From contig CAYONP010000028.1 in NCBI GenBank assembly GCA_964405335.1, forward strand, positions 1 to 58,866: a stretch of 58,866 bases of DNA, in the 5' to 3' direction. Under the pieces are notes generated by a model. It saw nothing but the letters and a program-made list of their open reading frames with translations. It did not search any database and had not been told where the DNA came from. Shown piece by piece: positions 1-7,862 of the stretch (position 1 is its first letter; every line of letters starts with the position of its first letter). The translations under genes and the position numbers were made by a program. This stretch comes from CAYONP01 sp964405335 (lineage in GTDB: Bacteria; Armatimonadota; UBA10988).

Positions 1-7
1 TCGGCGG

Positions 8-36
8 CACTGGCGGGCAAGCCGCCAGTGGCACCG
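8..36 (+). repeat. 29-bp palindromic intergenic repeat, copy 1
   Basis: The arms CACTGGCGG and CCGCCAGTG flank a GCAAG loop, followed by a GCACCG tail. The same 29 bases occur at 30420-30448 and, inverted, at 22724-22752. All three copies lie outside genes. The rest of the first 87 bases shows no gene. Confidence 0.85.
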
Positions 37-87
37 AGAGGCGGTCTTGGGGCTCAAAGTGAACGCCTATGGGTGGGAGGGGTGATC

Positions 88-1629
88 ATGTACCGTCACG
101 TCTGGCCGTTCGGACTGCTGCTGCCTCTCGCCGTCGCCGCCGCGGCGTTGCCGGGCCTGCCGCGCATCCCCGGCGTGGAGATCCGGCTGCCGGGTCTCGA
201 GGATCTGCTCCGCGACGACGACGATCCGCTGACCACCAGCCTCGAGGACGCCACGCTGGAGCTGCCCTGGCTCGACGGCTGGGAACCGGGTCCGCTCCAG
301 CCCGGGCTCGACCTGCCGCGCGACGAGGCGAAGCGGTTCGTGATCGACCAGCCAGGCTGCTACGAGTTTGACCTCGAGAGCTACTGCCTGCGCGCCGGCA
401 CGCACGGGCCGGGCAAGGGCGACGGCTATCGGCACGCGGTCTGGAGCGGGCCGAAAGCGGGGCTGGTCCGCAACATCCTGAACCGCTCGATTGACCACCC
501 CGACGTCCCGCGCGAGGATATTCAGGTGCTGCTCTGGGCGATTATCGCCCGCACCAACCTGCCCGACTGCGCACCGGAGGTTCGCCGCACCGCCGACCTG
601 CTGCTCACCCGCGACGAGCGGAAGCAGCTTGAGGGCAGCGCCTGGAGCAAGCTGCCGCGAGAGCTGCTCAACCGCTTCTATGGCCGCCTGCCGGCACCGC
701 TGCGGGAGGTCTACCGTGCCGAAGAGCGGCTGCGCGGCGCCTTCAGCGCTCGCCGCCTGCCCGGCTACGGCGAGCTCGAGCGGATCGCCGTCCTGGCCGG
801 CGACGCGCCGGCCGACGACGGGCCGCTCGTCGCCCGCGGGCGCTGGAACGTGATGCGCGGCGGGCTCTACGTGCGCTACTTCCCCGATGGCTACTGGCGC
901 ACTTCGGTCCAGGTCTATCGGCCGGCCAAGCACACCATCGAGCGCGATGCGCTGCGACGAATCACCAAGGTGTCGGATGAGGCCGGCAACTACATCGCCA
1001 CCACCTATGACGACACCATCGCGCCGCTCGAGGTCGACGAATACCCCGGCGTGCGCGGCTATCGCTTCAAGACCATCAGCTACCACCGCGCCGATGGCAC
1101 CGAGCTCGTCGCCGAGAACGAGGGCTGGACGCTGGTCGGCCGGCCCGGCGCCGAAGCCGCCGCGCTGCCGCGCGAGGGGCGGTTCATCCTGGTCGATGGC
1201 GGCGACTTCCCGGGCTGGGGCGACCGGTTTGACCAGGCGAAGCAGAACTGGGACCGAGCGAACAAGGTCAAGGACTGGGTCGATCAGCAGAACCGCCCGC
1301 CGTCGCCCGACGCGATTGATGACCTGACCGACATCAAGCACTACGAAGACGGGCTCGATGCGGCCGGCAAGGGCAGCCTGTATGACAAGGCCGAGTGGAT
1401 CATGGACCACACGACCATCAACAAGCGCGCCTGGGACTACGTCAACTGGCGCATGATGGGCGGCGAGGACGACGACGACAGCGGTGGCGGCGACGAGGAC
1501 GACGACAGCGGCGGCGAAGACAGCGGCGGCAACAACGGCCGGCGCTGGGGCCCCGGCAACGGCGGCGCCATGCCGGGGAATCGTGGCTCGCAGCGGCTCG
1601 GCATGTCGGGCCGCGGCGCCGGTCGCTGA
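88..1629 (+). CDS. Secreted protein of unknown function with an acidic, glycine-rich C-terminal tail
   Basis: I do not recognise a family in this 513-aa protein. The ATG at 88 is preceded by GGGAGGGG at a good distance and opens a signal peptide (Arg/His near the N-terminus, then the hydrophobic run LLLPLAVAAAA), so export is likely. An in-frame upstream ATG at 28 lacks these features. The middle (about residues 80-440) is a mixed globular segment. The last 50 residues are alternating Asp/Glu and Gly/Ser runs that end in a basic Arg/Gly stretch, probably a disordered tail. It is convergent with the NIPSNAP gene, with stop codons 3 nt apart. Its function is open; a cell-surface or periplasmic role is an inference from the signal peptide. 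Confidence 0.75.
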   Translation: MYRHVWPFGLLLPLAVAAAALPGLPRIPGVEIRLPGLEDLLRDDDDPLTTSLEDATLELPWLDGWEPGPLQPGLDLPRDEAKRFVIDQPGCYEFDLESYCLRAGTHGPGKGDGYRHAVWSGPKAGLVRNILNRSIDHPDVPREDIQVLLWAIIARTNLPDCAPEVRRTADLLLTRDERKQLEGSAWSKLPRELLNRFYGRLPAPLREVYRAEERLRGAFSARRLPGYGELERIAVLAGDAPADDGPLVARGRWNVMRGGLYVRYFPDGYWRTSVQVYRPAKHTIERDALRRITKVSDEAGNYIATTYDDTIAPLEVDEYPGVRGYRFKTISYHRADGTELVAENEGWTLVGRPGAEAAALPREGRFILVDGGDFPGWGDRFDQAKQNWDRANKVKDWVDQQNRPPSPDAIDDLTDIKHYEDGLDAAGKGSLYDKAEWIMDHTTINKRAWDYVNWRMMGGEDDDDSGGGDEDDDSGGEDSGGNNGRRWGPGNGGAMPGNRGSQRLGMSGRGAGR

Positions 1630-1632
1630 GCG

Positions 1633-2391
1633 TCAGAGCTGTGAGCCGGGCGCCGGCTTGAGGCTCAAGTTGGTGATCCGCCGGATGATCCGCCCGTCGG
1701 CGAACTCGGGCACCTGCCGCAGCCGCTGCCACTCCTCATCGGCGCCGAACGCGCGCCAGGCCGCCTGCTGCGCCGCCTCGCTCTCGAACGCCAGTAGGTA
1801 GACCAGGCTCGGCATCTCCGCGCCGTAGATCGTCTCGGCAAAGAACACCGGGTTCAGCCCGACGCGGTGGAAGATCGCCAGCTCGGCCTCGTTGAACATC
1901 CTGATCTTCGCCCGGCCGGTCAGCGTGCTCGGGCTCTCGTAGATGCGCAACTGCAGCACGCGACCATCACCGAGCGGCGGCGGCTCGAGCGACGGCATGG
2001 CGTCAATCGCGCGGAGCAGACGCGTCTCCAGCGTGTCGTACGGCGGGTCGTCCTTCGGCGCCTCGAGGAACGCCGCCGCGCGGCCGGCGAACGCCGCATC
2101 GGCCAGCAGCCGATCGGTCGTCGACAGCGCCGACTCGGCCGTGGGGTGGGGCAGCAGCGCCCAGATGTCGTTCTCGCCGGCGCGGTCGGTGAACAGCCCG
2201 ACCGGCTCGATGCCGAGGCGACCGAGCGCCGGCATCGCCGACTCGCGGAAATAGGCCTCGAGCCCCGCCCGCTGCCCGGGTCCGCTCAGGCGGTAGCGGT
2301 GCAGTTCATACCATTGACGCTCGGGCGGGGTATCGGCGCGGCCGACGGCGGCGACGGCCAGGCTGCTGGCGAGCAGGTGTCGGCGGTCCAT
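1633..2391 (-). CDS. NIPSNAP family protein, exported
   Basis: This 252-aa protein has an N-terminal segment with two arginines followed by an Ala/Val hydrophobic stretch, a Tat- or Sec-type signal peptide. Two ferredoxin-like NIPSNAP modules follow, one from about residue 27 (starting YELHRYRL) and one from about residue 145 (starting LQLRIYES). Two-module NIPSNAP proteins with a signal are common in Planctomycetes-like and Armatimonadota-like genomes, and their biochemical role is unknown. GAGGAG stands before the ATG. The gene begins 9 nt after the stop of the MFS transporter, so the two are probably co-transcribed and may serve the same substrate, which cannot be named. Confidence 0.85.
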   Translation of the reverse strand: MDRRHLLASSLAVAAVGRADTPPERQWYELHRYRLSGPGQRAGLEAYFRESAMPALGRLGIEPVGLFTDRAGENDIWALLPHPTAESALSTTDRLLADAAFAGRAAAFLEAPKDDPPYDTLETRLLRAIDAMPSLEPPPLGDGRVLQLRIYESPSTLTGRAKIRMFNEAELAIFHRVGLNPVFFAETIYGAEMPSLVYLLAFESEAAQQAAWRAFGADEEWQRLRQVPEFADGRIIRRITNLSLKPAPGSQL

Positions 2392-2400
2392 GGCAACTCC

Positions 2401-3684
2401 TCAGTCGGGCAGCTCACCGCCCTTGGTCTCGGGGATGAACCAGACGCCGATCAGGCCGACCAGCCAGATGCCCGACATCAACGCGCAGGCCTTGGCCGGC
2501 CCGCCGACCAGACCGGCGATCTGCCCGGTGACCAGCACCCCGGCGGCCGAGATGACCCGCCCGCAGTTGAACGTCAGCCCCTCGGCGGTGGCCCGGATGC
2601 GGGTTGGGAAGAGCTCGGGCAGATAGAGCGGCAGCCAGCCGAAGAAGGCAGTGGCGAACACTCCGCCGACGGCCGAGAGCACCAGCAGCCGCTGGCCGAA
2701 CTCGTGGCAGGTCAGGAAGAGCAGCAGCGCCGAGGCGAACGCGCCGGCGCAGAACAGGGCATACGATCGCCGTCGGCCGAGCCACTCGGCCAGCGGGCCG
2801 CCGAGCAGCGCGCCGGTGGTCGAGCCGTAGCTCATCCAGAGGCTGACCTGCGCCCGCGCCACGCCGACGGTCGCGGCGTCGGCCAGCGGATCGGCCTGCT
2901 GCACCAGATCCTGCACCCACTGCTGCAGCCAGGCCTGGAACACGCCCCACATGCCGAGCACGGCCACCGCCGAGACGGCGATGCCGACGATGGAATGACG
3001 ACGCAGCGAGGGCTCGAACAGCTCGCCGAAGCGCGACCGCTCGCCCCGCGCGCGGCTCGCCGTCCAGCGCTCGGATTCGCGCACGAAGAGCCGCACGACC
3101 AGCGTCAACAGGGCGGGGACGAAGCCGCACATCAGCGCGATGCGCCAGTTCGGCAGGCCCCACAGCTCGGGCACGTCGCTCAGCACGCGGGTCAGCCAGG
3201 CGGCAATCAGGAAGCCGACGTTGGCCGCGCCGCCGAGCAGGCCGGCGAGCACCGGCCGGCTGGTGTTCGGCCAGGTCTCCATGACCAGGGCGACGCCCAG
3301 CCCCCACTCGCCGCCCAGCCCCATCGCGCCCAGGAAGCGGCAGGCCGCGAGTTGGCCGAAGCTCTGGGCGAAGCCGCTCAGGCCGGTGAACAGGGCGTAG
3401 ACCAGCACGGTGAGGATCATCGTCCGGACCCGCCCGAGGTGGTCGCCCAGCCGGCCGAAGAGCAGCCCGCCGGCGCTCATACCGACGAGGAAGAGACAGA
3501 TGGTGTAGGACAGGTAGGGCCCGGTGACCGCCGCGTCGGTGGTGCCGAGCAGCTCGCGCAGGGCCGGCGGCACGGCCCACGAGTAGAGGCCCATCTCGAG
3601 GCCGTCGAACATCCAGCCGAGCCAGGCGACAATCAACGCGGCCCACATCGCCCGCCGCCCGGCCGCCGCGGCCTGCACCTCCAC
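2401..3684 (-). CDS. Major facilitator superfamily transporter
   Basis: This 427-aa integral membrane protein has about 12 hydrophobic helices. The MFS loop 2-3 signature is clear (GRLGDHLGRVR, about residue 72), and the helix 4 region (FLGAMGLGGEWGLG) and ending (FIPETKG) resemble the metabolite:H+ symporter group that carries organic acids or sugars. The start is a GTG at 3684 preceded by GGAGAGG; a second GTG at 3678 and an ATG at 3648 are alternatives. A reading frame continues further upstream but contains no transporter-like sequence. It is the first gene of a two-gene unit with the NIPSNAP gene and is divergent from the discoidin-like gene. The substrate is unknown. Confidence 0.9.
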   Translation of the reverse strand: MEVQAAAAGRRAMWAALIVAWLGWMFDGLEMGLYSWAVPPALRELLGTTDAAVTGPYLSYTICLFLVGMSAGGLLFGRLGDHLGRVRTMILTVLVYALFTGLSGFAQSFGQLAACRFLGAMGLGGEWGLGVALVMETWPNTSRPVLAGLLGGAANVGFLIAAWLTRVLSDVPELWGLPNWRIALMCGFVPALLTLVVRLFVRESERWTASRARGERSRFGELFEPSLRRHSIVGIAVSAVAVLGMWGVFQAWLQQWVQDLVQQADPLADAATVGVARAQVSLWMSYGSTTGALLGGPLAEWLGRRRSYALFCAGAFASALLLFLTCHEFGQRLLVLSAVGGVFATAFFGWLPLYLPELFPTRIRATAEGLTFNCGRVISAAGVLVTGQIAGLVGGPAKACALMSGIWLVGLIGVWFIPETKGGELPD

Positions 3685-3879
3685 TCGGCCTCTCCGCGCG
3701 CGGACGCTACCACGCCGGCGCGAGCGGGGCAAGAGGCGGATCCACGCCCCACGGCTCGTCGTCCAACCAATGACTGGCCAAATCGTGGCAGCCGGGGGAT
3801 TGCCGGATCTGGGCGTTTGGGCGTCCCGTGGTAAGATCGCAGGCGAGCCGGTTGCGGCCGGGCATCTGGAGGATTGCGC

Positions 3880-4545
3880 ATGTTGAGGCGTTCGATGGTG
3901 GTCGTCGCGGCGCTGGCGCTGACCGCGGCGTTGGCCGATGGGGGCAGCGTTCCGCTGCCGTTGCGCCTGCCGCGGCCGGCGTTTGTCGGCACGCCGAAGG
4001 ACATTCCCCCCGGCACCGATATCGAGGCGCCGTCGGACAAGCCGCGCGAAATCCCGCAGGTTCCGCGCGGCACGGTCAATGTGGCGCTGAACAAGCCCGT
4101 GACCACCGGCGCGACCAGCACCTTCAATGGTGAGCTGGCGCAAATCACCGACGGCGACAAGGAAGTCTCGGAAGAGAGCGCGGTCGAGCTGAAGCCCCGC
4201 CTGCAGTGGGTGCAGATCGACCTCGGCGCGCAGGTGCCCATCTCCTGGATCTGCATGTGGCACTACCACGGCGAGCCGATTGTCGTCCACGACGTGATTG
4301 TCCAGGTCTCGAACGACGCGCGCTTCGTCGACGGCGTGACCACGCTGTTCAACAACGACGCCGACAACTCCGCCGGCTTCGGCGTCGGGCGCAGCAAGGA
4401 ATACTGGGAGACCTACGAGGGCAAGCTGATCGCCGGGAACAACACCACGGCGAGGTACGTCCGCTGCTATAGCTGGGGCTCGACCTTCCGCGACCCGCTC
4501 AACCGCTACACCGAGATCGAAGTCTTCGGCGTCCCGCCGCGGTGA
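3880..4545 (+). CDS. Secreted discoidin (F5/8 type C)-like carbohydrate-binding protein
   Basis: The ATG at 3880 follows TGGAGG by 7 nt and starts a signal peptide (MLRRSMVVVAALALTAALA). From about residue 65 the sequence has the discoidin pattern: NVALNKPVTT near the start, ITDGD, then LQWVQIDLGAQVPISWI, ending with RYVRCYSWG and a YTEIEVFG strand. This jelly-roll fold binds sugars or other surface ligands. At 221 aa it is a single domain with a short Pro-rich linker. A -10-like TAAGAT lies at 3832-3837 but without a clear -35. Its stop overlaps the GTG of the glycosyltransferase by 4 nt, so the two products may act in the same surface-glycan pathway. Confidence 0.82.
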   Translation: MLRRSMVVVAALALTAALADGGSVPLPLRLPRPAFVGTPKDIPPGTDIEAPSDKPREIPQVPRGTVNVALNKPVTTGATSTFNGELAQITDGDKEVSEESAVELKPRLQWVQIDLGAQVPISWICMWHYHGEPIVVHDVIVQVSNDARFVDGVTTLFNNDADNSAGFGVGRSKEYWETYEGKLIAGNNTTARYVRCYSWGSTFRDPLNRYTEIEVFGVPPR

Positions 4546-6125
4546 ACCGCGCGGGCCTCCTAATCGGGCTGGCGGCCGCCCTCGCCCTCGCGGCCTGGCT
4601 GCGGCTGCCGGCCCTCGACTTCTCCATCTACGACGACGCCTGGCGCGAGGCGCTCCCGCCGCGCCTGCGCCACCTGGCCGAACGGCCCTTCCACGGCGAC
4701 GAGGCGGTCCACGCCTTCCGCTTCGACGAGCTGTGGCGCAGCGGCCGGTTCACCTACGACCCGAACGAGCACCACGGGCCGACGCTCTACTACTTCACCC
4801 TACCGGTCGTCTGGCTCGGCCTGGCCGACACCTTCGCCGACAGCGACGAGGCCGACTACCGGCTGGTCACCGTCGCCTTCGGCCTGGCCACCGTCCTGCT
4901 CTGCGCGCTGTTCGTCCGTGGTTTCGGGGTCTGGCCGAGCGTCGTCACCGCGCTGCTCATCGCCGCCTCGGTGCCGCTGGTCTACTACAGCCGCTACTAC
5001 ATCCACGAGACGTTGCTCGGCTTCTTCGTCGTGGCGGCGATCGGTTGCGGCTGGCGCTATGCCTGGTCGCTCCAGCGTGGCTGGCTGATTGCCGCGGGGG
5101 TCTGCGCCGGGTTTGCCCTGGCGACCAAGGAGACCGCCGTGATCGCCGCGCTGGCCGCGTTGCCGGCGCTGCGGCGGCGGGCCGACCAGCGGGCGATCGG
5201 CCTGGCCGCCGGCGTGGCGTTATTCACGGCGGTAGTGCTGCTGAGCGACTTCGGCCGCAACCCGCGCGGGCCGGTCGACTTCGTGCTCTCGTTCCGCTAC
5301 TGGCTGCCGCGCGCCGGAGCGACCGAGCTGCACCAGCAGCCGCCCTGGTATTACCTCGAGCTGATGGCCTATGTCCACCGCTCGGGCCGCTCGCCGGTCT
5401 GCAGCGAGGGGCTGATCCTCGGTCTCGGCGCGCTCGGCCTGCTCGGCGGCCTGCTCGCCAAGCCCGGCGACGACCGCGAGCCACACCCGGCGCTGCACCG
5501 ATTCCTCGCCATCTACACGCTCGCGACCATCGCGCTCTACAGCCTCATCCCCTACAAGACGCCGTGGATGGTGATCAACCTGGTCCTGCCGCTGGCGCTG
5601 CTCGCCGGCGCCGGGACCCTGCAGATCCTGCGCGGCCTGAAGTGGCGGCCGCTGCAGGCCGTCGGCGTGGCCGCGCTGTTGGCCGGGGTGTGGCAACTGA
5701 GCAGCCAGGCGGCCAAGCTCAACGGCGACTACGCGACGCACGGGGGCAATCCCTACGCCTATGCCCACCCGGTGCCCGATGTGATCGACCTGGGCGCCCG
5801 CGTCGAGGCGGTCGCGCGGGTCTCGCCCGCGGGCCTCGCCGAGCCGGTCTACGTGCTCACGGCCGACGACTACCACTGGCCCATTCCGTGGTATCTGCGG
5901 CGGCTCGAACGGGTCGGCTACTTCGTTGGCGAGGTGCCCACGCCGCCGGCGTCGATCGTCGTCGCCGACAGCACGCTGGATGAGGCGCTGCGGCCGTTGC
6001 TCGAGGCGACCCACGACGACGTCGGCCTGTTCGGCCTGCGGCCGCGCAGCTTCTTTGTGGTGTGGGTCGAGAAGGGCCTGTGGGCCGACTACCTGGAGTC
6101 GCGCGGCGCGGCGACCGGCGGCTGA
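4542..6125 (+). CDS. TIGR03663-type membrane glycosyltransferase (ArnT/PMT-like)
   Basis: This 527-aa multi-spanning protein starts with GTG and overlaps the discoidin-like gene by 4 nt. The first lumenal loop carries FHGDEAVHAFRFDELW and NEHHGPTLYYFTLP, the hallmark of the TIGR03663 family (Agl23-like, GT-C fold). The Asp-Glu there is the likely catalytic or metal site. About 10-12 transmembrane helices follow, then a C-terminal soluble portion from about residue 420 containing DDYHWPIPWYLRR. Such enzymes transfer a sugar from a polyprenyl-phosphate donor to a protein or lipid on the outer face of the cytoplasmic membrane. The acceptor cannot be seen here. Pairing with a sugar-binding secreted protein fits a surface-glycosylation role. 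Confidence 0.85.
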   Translation: MNRAGLLIGLAAALALAAWLRLPALDFSIYDDAWREALPPRLRHLAERPFHGDEAVHAFRFDELWRSGRFTYDPNEHHGPTLYYFTLPVVWLGLADTFADSDEADYRLVTVAFGLATVLLCALFVRGFGVWPSVVTALLIAASVPLVYYSRYYIHETLLGFFVVAAIGCGWRYAWSLQRGWLIAAGVCAGFALATKETAVIAALAALPALRRRADQRAIGLAAGVALFTAVVLLSDFGRNPRGPVDFVLSFRYWLPRAGATELHQQPPWYYLELMAYVHRSGRSPVCSEGLILGLGALGLLGGLLAKPGDDREPHPALHRFLAIYTLATIALYSLIPYKTPWMVINLVLPLALLAGAGTLQILRGLKWRPLQAVGVAALLAGVWQLSSQAAKLNGDYATHGGNPYAYAHPVPDVIDLGARVEAVARVSPAGLAEPVYVLTADDYHWPIPWYLRRLERVGYFVGEVPTPPASIVVADSTLDEALRPLLEATHDDVGLFGLRPRSFFVVWVEKGLWADYLESRGAATGG

Positions 6126-6133
6126 CCGCGCGG

Positions 6134-6901
6134 CTACCTCGCCGCGCCGCTGGTGACGGACAGGCCGGCATCGACCAACAACGTCTGCCCGGTGATCTTC
6201 GCCGCGTCGGGCCCGCAGAGGAAACAGACCGCCGAGGCGATCTCGCTCGGCTGGGCCGGCGAGCCGAGCAGGCCGTAGCCGGCGCTGCGCTCGAACAGCT
6301 CGTCGGCCGTGCTGCCGCTGCGCCGGGTGTGGTAGTCGGTGACGGTGAAGCCGGGGCAGACGGCGTTGACCCGCACGCCGCGCGGCCCGAACTCGACCGC
6401 CAGGCTGCGGGTGAGGCTCAGCACGGCGGCCTTGGTCGCGTCGTAGAGCGGCATCGAGGCGCGGCCGACCAGCGCATTGGCCGACGAGATGATCACGATC
6501 GCCCCGCCGCCGGCCTCGAGCATCGCCGGCAACACGTGCTTGCAGGAGTAGGCGACGCCCTTGAGGTTGACGCCGAGGATCAGCTCCCAGTCGGCCTCGG
6601 TCGCCTCGAGCAGGCTGCCGAAGACCCGCGCCCCGGCGTTGGCGACCAGGGCATCGATACGGCCCCAGCGCTCGCCGGCCAAGGCCGTGAAACCGCGGAC
6701 ATCCTCCTCGCGAGCAACCTCACCGACCGACAGGAGTGCGTCGGCGCCGGCCTCGTTCAGTTCACGCAGCGCGGCACGCCCGGCCTGTGGGTCGTGGTCG
6801 AGCAAGCCCACCGCCCAGCCGTCAGCGGCGAAACGCCGCACGCAGGCACGGCCGATGCCCGCCGCGCCGCCGGTGACCAACGCGACCCGTCGCTCGCCCA
6901 T
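6134..6901 (-). CDS. SDR family NAD(P)-dependent oxidoreductase
   Basis: This is a classical short-chain dehydrogenase of 255 aa. The ATG at 6901 is preceded by GGAGGTG; an in-frame GTG at 6925 would overlap the upstream stop. The cofactor motif TGGAAGIG is at residues 10-17, NAG is near residue 88, the catalytic Ser is in IISSANAL, and the active-site pair YDATK is at Tyr153/Lys157. An acidic residue after the second strand (LLDHD) favours NAD(H). It follows the phytanoyl-CoA dioxygenase gene by 11 nt and ends the leftward four-gene operon. It probably oxidises or reduces a hydroxyl/keto intermediate made by the dioxygenase, but the substrate is unknown. Confidence 0.92.
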   Translation of the reverse strand: MGERRVALVTGGAAGIGRACVRRFAADGWAVGLLDHDPQAGRAALRELNEAGADALLSVGEVAREEDVRGFTALAGERWGRIDALVANAGARVFGSLLEATEADWELILGVNLKGVAYSCKHVLPAMLEAGGGAIVIISSANALVGRASMPLYDATKAAVLSLTRSLAVEFGPRGVRVNAVCPGFTVTDYHTRRSGSTADELFERSAGYGLLGSPAQPSEIASAVCFLCGPDAAKITGQTLLVDAGLSVTSGAAR

Positions 6902-6912
6902 GCGCACCTCCG

Positions 6913-7818
6913 CTACACGCCCCACTCACTCCGCGCGGTCTGCATCGACTTGACCTCGCCCTGGCCCCAGGCATAGTGCGCCTTCGGGTTGTCGCCCACC
7001 CAGCGCTCGTCGACCGGCTCGTCGGCCCGCTGGTAACGCGTGTCGCAGCTCAGCCGGAAGCGGTCGGTCTCGTTCTTCAGCGAGCCATGCATGAGGAACA
7101 TGCCGAACATCAAGATATCGCCCATGGCGAACTCGGTGGTCAGCCAGCGCCCGCCGTACTTCTCGACCAGTTCGAGCGGATCCTCGCTGAACGAGCCGCC
7201 GACGTTGTCGCGGTCGACGTCCATCTCGCCATACGTCCGGCGCACCCGTTCCAGGTGCTGCGAGCCCTGCCAGATGACCAGCGGGCCGTGGCGATACGGG
7301 ATATCGCTGAGCGGCGTCCAGCAGGTGATCAGGTTGCGCGTCCCGCGGCCCATGTAAACCACGTCGTAGTGCGCGCCGGTGTTGCCGCCGGGGCCGACGG
7401 CGCGGACCCACTTGTAGTCGAAAGTCAGCGACGGCGCGCCGAAGAAGTCGCTGTAGAACTGCATCAGCGCGTCGGACTCGACCACCGCCAGCAGCTCGGG
7501 CGTGTGGCTGATCGCCTTCCGGCCGCCGAGGAACTGCCCCGTCCCGCCCGGCCCGACCTTGGCCTCGGTCACCTCGGCGCCGGGGTCGAGCTGACCGTTG
7601 GCGGCGAGGCTCTCGCACAGCATCCGCCGTGCCGCGGCGACCGTCTCACGCGGGTGGAAACCGCGCAGCAGCAGATACTGGTCCTCGGCGAAGCGCGCCC
7701 GCAGCGCGTCGACATCGCCGAGCAGGTCGTTCGCGTCGCGCAGCTCGCCCAGGTGCGGCCCGCCGAGCTCGAGCTCGGCGTCGCCCATGCGCAGGATCAT
7801 CGTTGGCCCCGTCTTCAT
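6913..7818 (-). CDS. Phytanoyl-CoA dioxygenase (PhyH) family protein
   Basis: This 301-aa Fe(II)/2-oxoglutarate oxygenase has the metal-binding facial triad: His150-x-Asp152 in GAHYDVVYM and His244 in MHGSLKN. The 2-oxoglutarate-binding Arg is in the following CDTRYQ. GRGTRNLITCWTPL and HGPLVIWQGSQH are typical of the bacterial PhyH clade that hydroxylates small molecules. The start is an ATG at 7818, with a second in-frame ATG at 7800; neither has a strong ribosome site. It lies 44 nt after the glutaminase-like gene and 11 nt before the SDR, and an oxygenase plus dehydrogenase pair suggests a two-step oxidation of a catabolic or secondary metabolite. Confidence 0.92.
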   Translation of the reverse strand: MKTGPTMILRMGDAELELGGPHLGELRDANDLLGDVDALRARFAEDQYLLLRGFHPRETVAAARRMLCESLAANGQLDPGAEVTEAKVGPGGTGQFLGGRKAISHTPELLAVVESDALMQFYSDFFGAPSLTFDYKWVRAVGPGGNTGAHYDVVYMGRGTRNLITCWTPLSDIPYRHGPLVIWQGSQHLERVRRTYGEMDVDRDNVGGSFSEDPLELVEKYGGRWLTTEFAMGDILMFGMFLMHGSLKNETDRFRLSCDTRYQRADEPVDERWVGDNPKAHYAWGQGEVKSMQTARSEWGV

Positions 7819-7862
7819 CGGTCAGCATGGGTCGGATGGCGTGGGGCGTAAACGCGCGGCGG

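Noticed and set aside
1867..3834. Long open frame on the plus strand opposite the NIPSNAP and MFS genes (also similar frames opposite nrdJ, the DUF4965 gene and others)
   Set aside because: Composition is Arg/Gln/Ala/Gly-rich without motifs, as expected for antisense frames in very GC-rich DNA, and the opposite strand carries recognisable families.
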